A DNA stretch of 64,000 bases from NCBI GenBank assembly GCA_946699065.1, contig CAMPDV010001058.1, positions 79,066 through 143,065 on the forward strand, in the 5' to 3' direction. This document shows, one piece after another, positions 37,291 to 50,999 of this stretch (the first letter of the stretch is position 1; each line of letters starts with the position of its first letter). The notes beneath the pieces are model-generated. The model saw only the letters and a program-made list of their open reading frames with translations. It did no database searches and had not been told where the DNA came from. The translations under genes and the position numbers were made by a program. The stretch comes from Loxodes magnus. Taxonomy: Eukaryota > Ciliophora > Karyorelictea > Loxodida > Loxodidae.

Positions 37291-38049
37291 AATTATAATT
37301 AAAATAAATTTTTATTAAATGCTAAGTATTATAAATAATTGTAACTAGCCATTTTACCCTAATAATTGATTTCCATGCTTTTATAAAAAAAATAATTAAA
37401 ATTAAGTTATGAATAATTCTTAAAATTGGATCGAATAAATATATTTAAATAAAAGTCTTTTAAAATAATAATCCAATCAAATTATTTTAATCTACTTACT
37501 TATTAAAAATTTAGCTTTATTAGAGTAAAATATTTGCTTACTTATAATAATAAATTTGTAAAGGTGATAACAAACTTAAAACCTTAAATTCAAGTTATCA
37601 CAAAAAGGAATAGATTTACAAAATAAAATTTATTGATATCATAAGTTTAGTTATAAATAGGCAAAATAGTAACTTTAAAAATAGAGAAATGTAAATCTTA
37701 AATAATCACTATTATTTATTTCCAATAGTATTATAAAAATGCTTTTCATGGAAACAAATGGATATCTTGAAGCTGTAAAAATAATGTGATTATTTGATCA
37801 AATATTTTTAAATGAATATAGATCAGTCTTTTATTATAAATAAAATCTATTTTTACGAAAAAATTTTGAAATATTAAGTTTTTTTACTTTTTCCTAATTA
37901 GTATAGATAAGGTGTTATTTCTTTAATTTTTTTAGTTTATTCTTTAATAAACTTAACGAAATATGAATTATTAGATAAATTTAGCTTATTAAGCTAAATT
38001 TAAATATTTTCTCAAATTAGATATAATTTAAATAATCACATTTAATAAA

Positions 38050-39038
38050 TATGCAAAATCAAATTTTAGTGCATATTTGTAAAAGATATTAATGAAAAAT
38101 TCAAATTTAAGTAAAATTACTTTGGTAAAAATATATCTTAATTTAGATCAAAATATAACTAATGGAATAATTAAAAGTTAATTATATAATTTGCATAAAT
38201 AAGCAACTAATTTAAGAAGCAAAGAATCAGATACTTCTATCTTTCTAAATTTGATGCTTGTCTTAGCAAAAAAGCAGAAAAAACTACTAGTGTAATATTA
38301 AAGATTGATTTCTCTTTTATTGATTTTTAATAATTTTAATTTTGCAATAAAAAAGATTTAATAATTACATGCAAAATCTTAAATGACATAATATCTGTTC
38401 CATTTTCTTATAAGCATTTCTAATAAATGTTAATATTATGAAAGAAATTTAGTAATTTATATTATATAACATTTCTAAACTTTTTATTCTCTTTTTTAAA
38501 GTTGTTAAAACTTTAAACATAGCAAAATTTTAAAAAGATTAGTTTACTTATAAGATCTAAATTGATTCATTTTTAGAAAGAATCGAAATAAAAGAACTAT
38601 CTTCATTAAAATAAACTTGCTAAAGCGTAAAAACCTTATAAGCAAAAATCAGAAGGATAATTACAAAGTGTATTAAAATACTGTAAACATTTTTAAGATT
38701 AAAAAGTAATTAGTTATAAGATTGAATGGCTATGATTAAAGCAAAAATCAAAGAAAAACAAAGATTTATGTAATTATAATAAACTTGAGAAATTGAAATT
38801 TCTAGAAGGACTTAATCACCTAAATATTTTCTTCGAAATTATTTTAACTAAAATAATGAAACTAAAAATGGATGTAGATAAATAAAATCTTAATTAATAA
38901 ATTAGTAATTTTATAAATTAGTTATAAATAAAATTAGATAAATTATATTATTTATAAAAATCAAGAAATAAAAGCTTAAAATCAATTAATAAGGCCTATA
39001 ATTATATTGGTAATTATTATAAATAAATAAAATGAAAG
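38050..39038 (+). CDS. Coding-like stretch, unrecognised
   Basis: A plus-strand frame ending at a TGA near 39038 gives plausible protein text (FYLSKFDACLSKKAEKTTSV..., LEKLKFLEGLNHLNIFFE). No domain was recognised and the start is unclear. It lies between the integrase relic and the family R element, inside the interval bounded by the 50-bp direct repeats. Confidence 0.3.
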
Positions 39039-39085
39039 TATTTAATGTAAAAAAAATTTGAATAAGAATCATTAAATTTTTTATA

Positions 39086-40073
39086 TGGTTAATTATAATA
39101 ATGATATTAATTTTGAATTTTACCTTTTAGGGATTTCCAACTTGTCAGGAGGACGGCAGTTCATGCTCAATGCTGTTAAATATAAACGTTTGGGACGTCC
39201 AATTTTAAGACTGGAAACTCGGGTTCTCCAGTTTTTCCTTCCTTTTACTTGATATGGTTCCATCTTGATCTTTTATATTGAACCATCCAAGTTGCAATAT
39301 ATTCTTTTCATTCTTGCTTCTTCTTTTTTCTTCTTTTGTTGTTCTTTTATCCAATAGTTTTTTTATTTCCATTAGAATTTCTTACTTCCGATAAAAATGT
39401 CATACGCTTCAACAGCAGAAGCATTTCTTTTTTATTTTGAATTATTTTCCTTTATTTGTTTGCTCTTTCTAGGCTTCGATTTCCATTTGTATAGCTCCAG
39501 TTTCGCTTTACTCTTTCTTAAAAGTTTACAATTTCTCTTCTACTTTTCCGAATCTGTTATCCAGTTCAGTCTGTTTCTAAAGCTAATTTTAGGATTCGTT
39601 AGTCTGACTTTGTGAGATATTCCAAAAGGCGTTAAGATCTCTTTCCTTGGATATAAGTCTTGACTCAATTCCTTCTGCTAGGTCTAGCTTTGCCATCAGC
39701 ATATCATTGTCCTTCTTCAATATCTTGACCTCTTCCTGGAGGTTCAGTACCACTTTGATGAATTACTCCATGCTCATCTGGCCAGAAGGGTTGAACTCTG
39801 ATACCTCCTGGTGGAGAACAGACTTCATCTGTTTCCTCGGTTTCTCGCTTGAGGTTGGAGTTTCCGTGTGTATATTCTTCAAGGTTAGCTTTCGTTCGTT
39901 TTGCTAGATTCCAGGTTGTTAGTTCAGTGTTTGTTAAGGTTGTGATAGAGAAGATTGTTAAGATTATTAAGACTTGGTTTCTTGCTTCCTACATTCCTTT
40001 TTGGCTTAGGAAAAGGTGGTATAGAAACCTGACTTGAAATCTTCAACCATTTTTTTAATTTTTTGGTTAATTA
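39086..40073 (-). mobile_element. Family R retroposon with 10-bp TSD
   Basis: The element 39096-40063 is flanked by TGGTTAATTA at 39086-39095 and 40064-40073. In minus orientation it begins AAAAATTAAAAAAATGG, placing the ORF start 13 bp from the 5' end. It ends in an AT-rich tail (TAATTATAATAATGATATTA). The body is noticeably less AT-rich than its surroundings. Confidence 0.75.
39097..40050 (-). CDS. ORF1/gag-like protein: coiled coil + CCHC-like motif
   Basis: From ATG 40050 one frame covers the element with TAR = Gln. Order: Gln/Ser-rich N-terminus, coiled coil (MSMEQFIKVVLNLQEEVKIL and on), ISKERDLNAFWNIS with Trp as TGG, a second coiled coil, then C-F-C-C-(4)-H (TGC at 39423). The motif contains two TGA codons (CC-W-SV-W-H), and the final Cys position of the knuckle is Gln. 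VGNPQKVKF near 39144-39118 matches the 30.5-kb copy in the same phase. Three landmarks (39828, 39423 and 39144) are all in phase with 40050, so the ORF has no frameshift. The lost knuckle Cys may mean a slightly damaged copy. Confidence 0.7.
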
Positions 40074-40169
40074 ACATTTTATAAGTAAATACATTAAAAG
40101 TGTGATATTTTAAATTTGTATATATTAAAAGTAAAAATTCAAAATATCTTGCTAAAAAATATTTAGAAT

Positions 40170-40220
40170 ATTATTATACCTGAAGTGATAACTTTGATAA
40201 AATAATTTTAACACGAAAAA
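40170..40220 (+). repeat. Direct repeat, right copy (pairs with 35232-35285)
   Basis: TTATACCTGAAGTGATAACT, then TTGATAAA and TTAACACGAAAAA. It ends exactly where arm 2 of the inverted repeat begins. Confidence 0.6.
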
Positions 40221-42239
40221 ATTAAAGGAAAACAAATATAGTGAAGTCTTAAAATAATGTCGCTAAAAAATGTTGAAAAAAAAATTAAAACTGCTAAACG
40301 CTTAGTTTAAAACGCGAAGCCTTTTTAATTTTATATTATATTTAATAAAGAAAATAAATTTAATAATTTTTATTAAAACAATCTAAAAAAGGTAAGTTTT
40401 AAATTTTCGACAAAAGTTAAAAAAAAGTAAAAAAAAATTAAAAAAAGTACATAGAAAAAAGTAAATCTTAAGTAATAGTTAAGCCAAAAATATTATGTTT
40501 TAATTTAAAAAATGAAAAGAGATTAAAAATAATATTAAATAACAATAGCCAAAATATTAAAATATTGAACAATCAAATTTTAAATAAAAATGGCAAAAAA
40601 AAATGAAAATATTTAATAAAAAAACATATAAAAAGATATTTTAAAATCTAGATAGAAAACTTGTAAAATTAAAAGCAAGCAATAAAAAGAAGAAAATTAA
40701 GTTAAAAAAATAATCTAAAAATGAATCACTTATGATTCAAGATTTTCAAACAGAATTCTTGAAGATAAGATTATAATGATAAGCTTATGAGAGAAGTAAG
40801 AAATATACAAAGAAAAAACATTATTATGAAAAACTGAATTAAAATATCGACAGACAGAATTTTCAAATACTTTAAGATTTGACTATAATAATAAGCTTAA
40901 GAATGAATTCTGAAGTAAGAAAATGATAAATCTTAACTATTTATCAACTAGATTCCTTCAATGACAGACATAAATTAAGAATACTTTAAGATATAAATTT
41001 AATACAAAACTTAAGAGTGAAATCTGAAGTAAGAAAGAGATCAGGCTTAACTAAGTAAAACTGAATGAATAAATCATCAGATAGAAATTAGAATAAGCGA
41101 ATATATTACTTAAAAAAAAGCTTGAGAAAGAAATTTGAAGCAAGACAGAGAAAAAACATAATTAAGTAAAAATTGAATTTTTCATCGAAATTCAGAAGAT
41201 TTTAATAATTAAAGATGTGACTTTAAATCGTAGCTTAAGAGAGAAGTTTAAAGATGATAAGAAAAAAACATAGGTATTCAAACTGTTTCTCTTGATTAGT
41301 TCTAGTCTTAAAATACAAAGAATAAGAAATTCTTGTATATTATCACTTCAACACAACTTGTAATTTTATATACTTGAGTTTTTAGAAATGAAACTTATTA
41401 TCGAATTATTATAATTAATGATTATATCTACGTCAATTTATGAGATCCCTAATCTTTTATCATCAATTAAATTTTTAATTTTCTTCTTTGCAAATTTTTC
41501 ATTAAAATTTCGTTAAACTCTCAAAAACGAACGAGTAATAATCTCTAATTAAGAGTCTTAGATTAGAACTATAAAATGTATTAATTTAATGTTTAATAGC
41601 TTTAGTATTTTAACCACGATATAATTTTACAAAGCAACAATTAACTTTAAAAATAATAGCTTTATTCAATAAAAAAGAAATTATGATAATTTAAAAATGG
41701 TACCTAAGAAATAGATTTCTTCCATAAAGTCCAGTATAGCTCAGCTAGATATTATAAATGAACTATAGTTTTTGTAGTTAGAGAACAAAAAACTTACAAT
41801 AACAGTAAGTGATCTAAGCCGATAAACTTAGAATTTGATGATATCCATTAATCTACTTTATAAATGAAAATAAAATTATTAGACAAGAAATAAACTGGAT
41901 TACTCTATCTTAATAAATATTGCTATAAATTAATGCAATTTAAAATAGCCTAAAAAAGATGCAAATTTAAAGATATTTTGGATTAGAGTAAACCTAACTA
42001 AATGAAGAAAATAATCCAAGATAATTGATCAATATCTTTTCACCGAAATTTTAAAATTTTAGTAGAAAAATAATGAGGTTCTGATACTGCAAATGTAAAG
42101 TGCATATGGTAATTTAATGCTTTGAATTTCTCTAAAAAAAGCGTAAATAGGAAAAAAATTATTTACATAATATGCTTGAGCTATATTGATCATCGAATGG
42201 AAAACTTTAAAATGTTGTAATAAACTTTATACTATAATT

Positions 42240-42560
42240 AAATTAATAATTTTAACTAAAAGAATTTTGGGAACTGAAACTCCTTTTCAGTTATACTACC
42301 CGATGCTCTTTTTTAGGAATACTGGGAATATCCTAATGTGTTCCAGACACAGCTGCAAGGAAAATCCATCGCTATGAGCAGCCAGGCTTCAAGCCCATAC
42401 CAAGAGCGGATAACCTAGAAGACAGCGTTCCCTTGAGAAAATGACTCTGGCCAGGGACTTTCTCATCGACAAGGCAGGAATTTTACTAGCCAGAAAGTTT
42501 AGTCAAGAAAGTCAATCTCAGCTCCCACCATCTTTTCAATTATATTATATAATTAAATAA
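42240..42560 (-). repeat. SINE-A copy in arm 2
   Basis: Mirror of the arm 1 copy, including the AT-rich flanks that represent its TSD (TATAATTAAAT on both sides). The sequence has diverged slightly from arm 1 (for example TCATCGACAAGGCAGGAATT). Confidence 0.85.
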
Positions 42561-44949
42561 TTCTCTAAAACTTTCTTTCTTATTTTTTTTTTGTGTGGAA
42601 GTTATGGTAAATTTTGAAATCTGAAAGAAAGATTGTTAAATTTTTTTTATAGTCATTAATGAAATAACTGTTTTAACTGAAGTAAAAATAAGCAAAGCAT
42701 GTAAAAAAAATACGAATGTTGAACTGGAAAATAATAAAATTAAACTGTTTATAATTGAAAGGAGCAAAAATTATAGCTTTTTTATAATTTAATTCTTTTT
42801 GTTAAAAGCAAAAAGATTATATTTCATGTTACTTAAATAAAAATTCTAAATATTTTTTGTTTTTAGTCATTAAAAAATCTGAAATCCAGTATTCTAGCTT
42901 AATATTTATAGAATAAAGTGTCTATTATAGTTAATAATAGATAAAAAATATAATAAAAATCTCAAGTGATTATATAATTACTAAAATATAATATTTTTGT
43001 ACGATTAAAGAACAGCGAGAGTAAGATTTTGAATTATCTGATTTTATTTATAAATTTAGATAGATCACTAGGTGGATTAAAGATCTTGGAGGGAATGCTT
43101 ATGAAAGATTTTTCGGTCTTGAAGTGGATATAATTAATGAATTTTTTTTCCCTTGAAGCATTAGAAAATAATTTTAATAAAATTTTATTTAAATTTTTTA
43201 AAAAATTTATAGATTTTATATTAAAATTAATATAAAAATTTTAATTTTGCTTAAGAGCCCAATTTCGGATCAAGAAAGCCTTAAATACAACACATAATTA
43301 CCTCACTTGAATCTATGCTTGAGAATTTATCTTTTATACGCCTAATTTGTAGATAATGCCAAGTTATCATCGAATCTGCAATCCATTGTAAATATTGCGA
43401 AATATTAAACTCCAAACCTCCTTATCTAAATCTCAAATTCCAAAAATAGTTAAGAAAGCATACCACCATACACCAATCAAAGGGTACAATTAACCAAAAT
43501 AATTACTTGAATTTAACTGCTTGTACCATTCCCCTTTTTTTCAATATTTAATTATAACATTTTTGATATTATACTAAATTATTCTATTAAAGTTAGTTTT
43601 TTGAGATTAAATTGTTATTAAAAAATACAAATCTAACGTGTAAACCTAAATATCTTAAATAAGTCCTAATATTTATATGTAAACCAGAGAAAGTCTTAGA
43701 ATTTATTTTTGCAAATAAATAAATTTTTTTTTATATAAGTGATTTAAGAAATTACCTCCTTAATAAATAAAATTTTATACAATATTCTATTTATTTTATT
43801 AATACTGCATACAAAATTTTTACTTACTTTGGTTTTTCTTACGATTTGGATATTTATGGTGATTTAAGCAAAAATTAAAAAATTTAAGTTGTTAAATTTC
43901 TGTTTGAATGTTAATAAAAATTTGTTTAATTAGACATATATTATTATGCTAATATAATTAGTATAACTAAATACTTTTAATTCATAAAATAATAATAATT
44001 TCATAATGATAATGAAAAAGAGGATTTGAAATTTAAAAGTTTTAATTTAAGATTAAACACAAAATTTTTGTAATGATCTTACATGTTTCACTCACTTATT
44101 TCTATTATTAAAATTAACTTAAGATGATATTAATAATTTCAACTTAATTCTTTTATAACATATATTAGATTTTTTAATTTCTTAATATTTAATATAAATT
44201 AATAAATTTAATTATTTTATTTTAGCCTTTTATTTTTTTATTTTTTTTAAGCTTATAATTTAATTTTTTAAGAATATTTTAAATTAAATTAATTTAAATT
44301 GAGTTAGATTCTCCTTCCTGCTTTAATGGACCTACAGAATGGTTAAATTTCTTGTTTCTCTCTACGATACTACCTAAATAATACTTACCTTTCCTCAAAA
44401 AAGGCAAGAAAGGATGATATCAGAATGGATATTTCGCCCTTGAAGCTGAAAGTTTCCAAACAGTGTCGGTGTTCAGTATTAACTACGCATCTCCACTTAC
44501 TTGATTGCAAACAACGGAGTACATATTCAATTTCCATCTGTTTTCCATTTTTTTATATAACTTTAGATAAATAATTAATAATTATTTTATACTTATTTTC
44601 TATTTATTTTTTTATCTTAATTTTGATATATTTATCATTTATACCACTTAAACAATTTTGAAAACTATTAAGTTTAATTAGTATACTAATAGTATTTTTT
44701 TCTAATTTAGTAAAAATTTATTTCAAAAATTTATATAATTTAAACATTTTTTTTGCTATTTTAACTTTTGCAAAAGCCTTGAATTAAATTAAATTTTTAG
44801 TAAGAATAATAGAAGAATGTGAGCTTAGCCACCAGAATAAAACTAACATAAGTAAATAAAAAAACTGTGGTTAATAATGATCCAACAAAAGCTGCATAAG
44901 TAATAGTTTAAACTAAAATATCAGAATTATGAATTTACTCCCTTTTATA

Positions 44950-45365
44950 AGGAATATATGGATATCGGTCGCGGTCAGGAGAACTAGTATGTAATCTGGA
45001 GCAGTGTATAATTTATTGCTAATAATATCGCACTAGATACCACCACAGAGAAATATGGAAAAACTCGAAAGAAAAAGCCCAACTTACCTGAGGGTCCTTG
45101 CTAGCAGTATGTAAATTCGACTGACGGGCTAACTAATGACTTAATTACTAAATCTTAATTTGATCTTATTCAAGAAGACTCGAGTATTTGATTCAAGATT
45201 AAAGAATAATCTTTAATAAACAGATCACTCATTTGGAGAAGCTGACATGACTCATTGGACAGTAAAAGTGGCAACAAGAAGTATGAGAACACTTTCTTTT
45301 AATATTAATATTGAAAGAAATGAACGCCATCTAGGTGTTACGCGCTCTATAATCATATTATTTAT
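44950..45365 (+). repeat. SINE-B copy in arm 2
   Basis: Same landmarks as 28893-29290. The tail TAGGTGTTACGCGCTCTATA is followed by ATCATATTATTTATTT. Mirrors the copy at 6511-6905. Confidence 0.85.
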
Positions 45366-46939
45366 TTGATATTTTAAAACCATAAAGGCTTCCGTAACAA
45401 TTTTCGTCATAATATTGCTACAATTGACATCGAAATTAGTTCCAATTTATCACATTCACTGTCATTGAAATTTCTTAAGCCATAGTTATGAGTTAATCGG
45501 AACTTAAAAATTTTGAAAATTATAATCGTGCTAGCACTTTAACTTTATATTAATAGATTAATTTGAATCTTGTTCTAATTTTTTTTCACTTTCTTAGATT
45601 CCAGTACCATTACTGTAAATTTTCGTGTTTTAGTATTTTTATTTTTAAACCCAAGATTTTTGATTATTCCATTTTAGGCATTTTTTCTTTTCTTTACTCC
45701 GTGGGTGAATTTTTAAAGTATTTGGATGACTATTTATGACTCATTTCTTGGTTCTATTCTCTATTGATATAATTTTGATAATTTTTTCTTAATTTTTTAG
45801 ATGCTAATTATATCATTATTAGTTTCCTCTTCTTCATTAAAAGAAATTATAGTGAAATTTTATCACATTTATTCAGAAGTTATTAAACTATTACATTTAA
45901 GAAGGAGTAAATATAAAAGATCTAAAAATAATTTCTTAACATATTGGATTATTTTTATTTTTTTTTAGACGTTCATTTTTCATTAAACAGACTTCTGATT
46001 ATTCAAAAAAAAAAATTTAGGAACAGTCTAGATATTGCAAAAGAGAGTAAAAAAATGTTCTATCATTTTTTCACATAAATTATTTTATAAAAAATTAATG
46101 AAGTTTTAAGTTTTAACTTGATGAATATAAAATAACTTTTTTCATTAATTTAATATATTTTATTTTTTATTATAAAATAAGAGACTTATTATTCAATAGT
46201 GTCTCTAACTTTTTATTTAAGATTCTAATTTTTAATGTTTTTTCATTAAATATTTCAATTTTTTTTAATTTTAGATAAAAATTTTATATTTTTAAACTTT
46301 TCTCTCAAAGATTATACAATAAAAATGCATTTTATTATTTAAAAAGGTTTAAAGGATGTTTAGAATTTCTTTCAAATTTCTTGATTTTATATTTTTTTTA
46401 TAATTAGCATCAAGCTTAAAAATAGGATTATAAAGAAATTTTATAAGACCGTGCTTTAGATTAAATTTATATCAAATTACTTTTTCTTCTTTCTTAATAT
46501 CTTAAATTAATCTTTTCCTGCGTATATTTTTCTTTAAGTTGAATATATCTTTTATTAAACTAAAATTAATTTTTTCTATTATATTAAATATTTTCTTTTT
46601 CTATTCATTTTAAAAATAAAAAAAATGGAAAAAATTTAAACCTGTTAAACGCTGGATGAAAAACGTAAAGCATTTATAATTTTATATTATATTTCATTTA
46701 ATAAAATAAAATAAAATAAATACATTTTAATAAAACCAATCTAAAGAAAAAAGTTTTAATATTTCTACAAAAAAGTTTAAAAAAATTAAAAATAAATAAA
46801 AAAAATCACTTTAAAAAAGTAAATCGTAAGTAATAGTAAAGCCAAGGAAAAATTTATAAGAAAAAATATTTTAAATGAAAATTTTTATGAAATAATAAAA
46901 AAAAACATGGAATTTATACTTTAAGTTTTTATCTCATTT

Positions 46940-49790
46940 TTTATCTAATAAATATTTATATGGAAAATAAAATAATTAAAACATTAAACTTCTATCAATT
47001 TTCTTTGGCATAAATTTAGATTTATTTAAATTTAGAGGCTCTTATTAAATTTTGCTTACCTTAAAAGCAACGCATGTATTATTAATTAAATGACCTGAAT
47101 ATAATTTGTTATAACTCTTTGTATTTTTTTCTATTTTTTTCATAGTAAAATAAAAATGTTTGATTATTTCAGATTTTATAACTCTTCAATTTTTTATTCT
47201 TCCAAAGTATATAGTTTCTTAAGAGATATTTGATTCTTTATGCAAACATCATTCTTTTCACGTTTTAATTTAAGATTTACTTACTTGCAGTCTCTCAACA
47301 ATAAATCCAGCGATCTTTGAGCTTGAAAATCAAATTAAAGAATATTTATTATGACTTTTTTTCTTATTGATACCAAATTTTAAATTCAAAATATTTTTCT
47401 TATGCTTGGCTTTTATTTTTAGTTAACAAATGGTAGTGTTGAGTCTTATGTTCTTAGAAATAAGTTTCTATTCAATCCTTTGAGTTATGTAGTTACATAA
47501 AATTTTTATACTGTCCTCTTTGAAATTTCTTTAGTCAATCTAGGAAAATAAAATTATTTAAGATTTTTTAATGAGAAATCTCAAATCTTTATTATATAGC
47601 TAGTTGCTAATACGATTAAAATTAAGCATCTTCATTTTAGAGTCAATTTTTTATTTAAGAGCTTTTCCTTCTTGAATGTCTGTCATCTACTTTTCTTTAA
47701 TTCAAATAATTGTTGTGCTTTAATTTCTTCTATGCAAAACTTATTTTATCTATTATTCTTTAAATAAGTAGAGTTATTTCTGCGTATCATTGAAGCTAAT
47801 TAATTTGAACTTAGCATCCAAAAAGAACTAATATAAATATAGATATTAAAGCTAAATTACTTGCAGACTTAAATAATTAAATAGGAAATTTATAATGTAG
47901 TTTTCTTAGTAAATAGATAATTAACCTAAATTTAAATAAAATTATTTATTGCTCAAAGATTAATTACTAAAAATGCCAAAAACATTAATATTTTATAGAT
48001 TTTAGAAATAATTTAATCTAATAAGCTTGTATATTAAATAGAGTCTTAATCAAGAGTTAAATATATCATTATTTTCAAATAACTGCTAATTATATAAATT
48101 GCTATAACTTAAAAATCTAAAAAAGAGACTAAAAAATTTTATAATATAGTTGGTTATGACTTTCTAATACTCATAATTAACTATAGGACTGTTTCTTCTT
48201 AATATTTTGAATTAATATTTTTATTCTTTAAAACAAATATATGATATGGTTAATTTCCTTCATTACTAATCTCATTCCTTTTGTTTTGCATTTATAATTT
48301 TATTAAATTAATAAAATTTCTAACTTCAGAAACTCTAAATCTTAATTATTTTTATTTCAAAATTAAAAGACTAGTAAGATCTAACTTTATTAGAATAAAT
48401 TATATTTGTTTAATAACAATTTTCTTTCAATTTATCTTAACTCTATACATAAAGATTAGGCTTATTTTATTTAAAGCTAAAACATAGAAACATTTTATTA
48501 ATCTTTATTTCTTATTTAGATTTGTTTTTTTACTTTTTTTTATATTTTCTTATTCTTAAATTTTAAGAGAAAACAACAAAAATTAAAATTTTAGCACAAG
48601 CAGACAAATCTATTCTTAGTCTTAGCTATATAATTATTATTTAATGCTAAGTCCTAAAATCAGAATTAGATTTATTATAATATATTTTTAAGTTTAAAGA
48701 CATGAAATATTTCTCTCTATGATTCAAATCTAATAAATATTATTAAATTTGAGTATTTAATCATTAAAAGTTTAAGTTCGATGATTTAAAAGATTTTGAA
48801 ATAAAACTTTATGTCCTATAAACTAAAATCTAATTTATTTTATAAAAGAATTGCTTAAATGCTTCTGTAGAAAGCTTATACTTTAATTTTATCAAAAAAT
48901 AATGAAAAAATAAAGTTTCCTTATAATTAATAGCTATCCATAATTAAATTTCCTATCTTTTTTTAATATATCTTGTATGTTTAGAATAATTTCAAAATCT
49001 TAAAAAATATGATTCTAGAAAATTAGTAATTTTAGAAATATAATTAGATTTGGAATTTATATTAACTCATTTTTAAATAAAAAATATAATAATTTATTAA
49101 TTATAAAAATGTTTTATTATAGTTCTAACTTTTCTTATTTAAAAATGTATAAATAAACAATAATTTAGTCTTAAATACATTTCTATGATCTCTTATGGAA
49201 TTTTTCTAATAAGCTTACCTGTAAATTTATTATCTAAGAGTTTTTGAAATCATCTAGATTTTTCTTACATTTACTACTAAATAAATTTCTGACAATTCCA
49301 ACTAAAATAACTACTATAATTGGCTTTCTTTTTTAATAAATAATAAATGAAAAATGAAATAAAATTTGCTTTAATATTAAAAAAGGAAATAGCTAATATT
49401 AAATCGTTAAACTTCAATCATTTAAAATTATCTCTTAATAAAATTTTATTAAATAAACTATTGCTGTATATTATTTTTTTTTATCTATTCATTTAAAATT
49501 GCTTTGTCTAAAATAATTATTTTATATGTTTTATTATCAATTTTTAAATCTTATTTATTAATCAATTTATAAGTTATTTATCTTTTTCTTTCATAGATTT
49601 ATTTTTCTATCTTTTGCTTTATTTATATATTAAGTAATATAAATATTGTTTAATTGTTTTTAAATATAGTAATTTATTAATTTAAATTAATTTTTTCTCA
49701 TAAAACATTAAACTTAATCATAGTTTGTTTTCACGAAATTTGAAAGTATTCTTCAATAAATTAAATCGATTATTTTTTGCTATAATTTTA
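46940..49790. other. AT-rich region without a recognised gene
   Basis: Mixed T-rich and A-rich blocks. Standard-code frames such as 48281-48487 are short hydrophobic strings, and no domain was seen in frames read with TAR = Gln. Confidence 0.3.
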
Positions 49791-50686
49791 ATTTAATAGA
49801 ATATAACAATAATAGATAAAATTGTTTAGAGGTCTTCTTGGATTTTACCAATTTCCCTCTTTCCAACCAGAATAGTCTGGTGAATAAAAAGAAAAGTTTA
49901 TTGTTTCATTTCTATTTTTTCTTGTCTTAAATCTTGTATTTCTCTTCTCTCTCCATCTACCTTGCTACTATTCTTTTGGCACTTGTCTCTTTAATTTGAT
50001 AAATAGATCCTCTCTCAGTAATATGAATTCTTTCTGTCAGTCTCTTAACTCTCTAATTAAATTCATTCTTGAATACATAGAAATTTCTACACTATTTGTA
50101 TTAGTGTCCTTTTTTCTTGCAGTAATAGCACTTTCTACTCTTCATTGTATTCAGATAAATTTTGATTTTTTTTTCAATTTCCATTTGAACCTTGCTAATT
50201 GTTTTAAAATTATTCTTAAATTTGATTTTGCCCCAATATCTCAAATGGTTCTGGCTATTATGCACGTTCTGTTTATTTAATTAATTATGATTATGAGTCT
50301 AATTTCATTTACTATATTTACTAAAAGCAGTCAGTTTGAATATTTCAATAGGCATCCACTTCTCTTTCTTATTTAATTTATCTATCTTCTACGTTTTCAC
50401 GATTCTCTATCAATATTTGATTTTACTCCTTAAGCTTTTTAACCTCATTAAGCAAAAATTTTACTAATTCTGTAAGTTATTCAATACTATTTCGATCCTC
50501 ACTAAGATTAATTTCTAAAAGATCTTAGTCAACTGGAGTTTCTTATTACTTTGGAGGTGTGGACATTCTCTTCCTAAGTTTTGATTGTTTCTACTTTTTC
50601 TCTTCAGATTCTTATTAATTTTTACCTTTCTAATTTTATTTAGTAAAAAAGCCGGGCTTCATTTTTTTTATTATTTAATAGAATAT
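49791..50686 (-). mobile_element. Family R retroposon with 14-bp TSD
   Basis: ATTTAATAGAATAT occurs at 49791-49804 and 50673-50686. The element 49805-50672 (868 bp) begins in minus orientation with AATAAAAAAA and the ORF's ATG at 50662, 10 bp from the 5' end. It ends CAATTTTATCTATTATTGTT. Its first 135 bp recur at 15206-15342. Confidence 0.85.
49805..50662 (-). CDS. ORF1/gag-like protein: coiled coil + perfect CCHC knuckle, one frameshift
   Basis: From ATG 50662 (MKPGFFTK...) the frame gives a basic Gln/Lys-rich N-terminus and an acidic coiled coil (IEQLTELVKFLLNEVKKLKE). Then comes DAY-TGA-NIQ at the position where the 39-kb copy has NAF-TGG-NIS. In the A9 run near 50165-50175 the frame shifts by one. 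The new frame holds a textbook knuckle at 50130-50089 (C-Y-Y-C-(4)-H-(4)-C, CYYCKKKGHQYKQC). A basic region follows (RVKRLTERIHITERGSIYQ). The shift in a homopolymer could be mutation or sequence error. Role as for the other copies: nucleic-acid-binding retroelement protein. Confidence 0.65.
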
Positions 50687-50999
50687 TTATAAGAATTTCA
50701 TCTTAAATAAATTATTTTTAGATCATTTTGGTCTAAAATTTAAATTATTTTTTACTTTAAGGATATTCCTACATTTTTAAAAATATAAATTCCTTGGAAA
50801 GCAAACGTACTTTCTACTTCTATCTTTAAATAGCTGCTAAATACTATTTTTATTTATATTAAGAAATGAAGATACCATTAATGGATTTGAGTAAATTACT
50901 TTACGTGAGATTCTCCAAAATTTTAATTTTCCTTCGACTCAATTTTATGAATTTCTTGTTAAAAGATTCGTGTCAGAAATATTATATAATAAATAAATA

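Larger units (their letters stand above)
40218..46935 (-). repeat. Arm 2 of the large inverted repeat
   Basis: Reverse-complement partner of 4925-11537. The inner edge is ATTAAAGGAAAACAAATATA (40218 on), mirrored at about 11537. Contents in mirrored order: right terminal module (about 40.26-40.84 kb), minisatellite, SINE-A (42.26-42.54 kb), the 43.26-43.54 kb block, the 44.4-44.53 kb block, SINE-B (44.95-45.36 kb) and part of the left terminal module (46.6-46.94 kb). The outer edge lies inside that module, so about 370 bp present in arm 1 is missing or diverged here. Confidence 0.85.
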
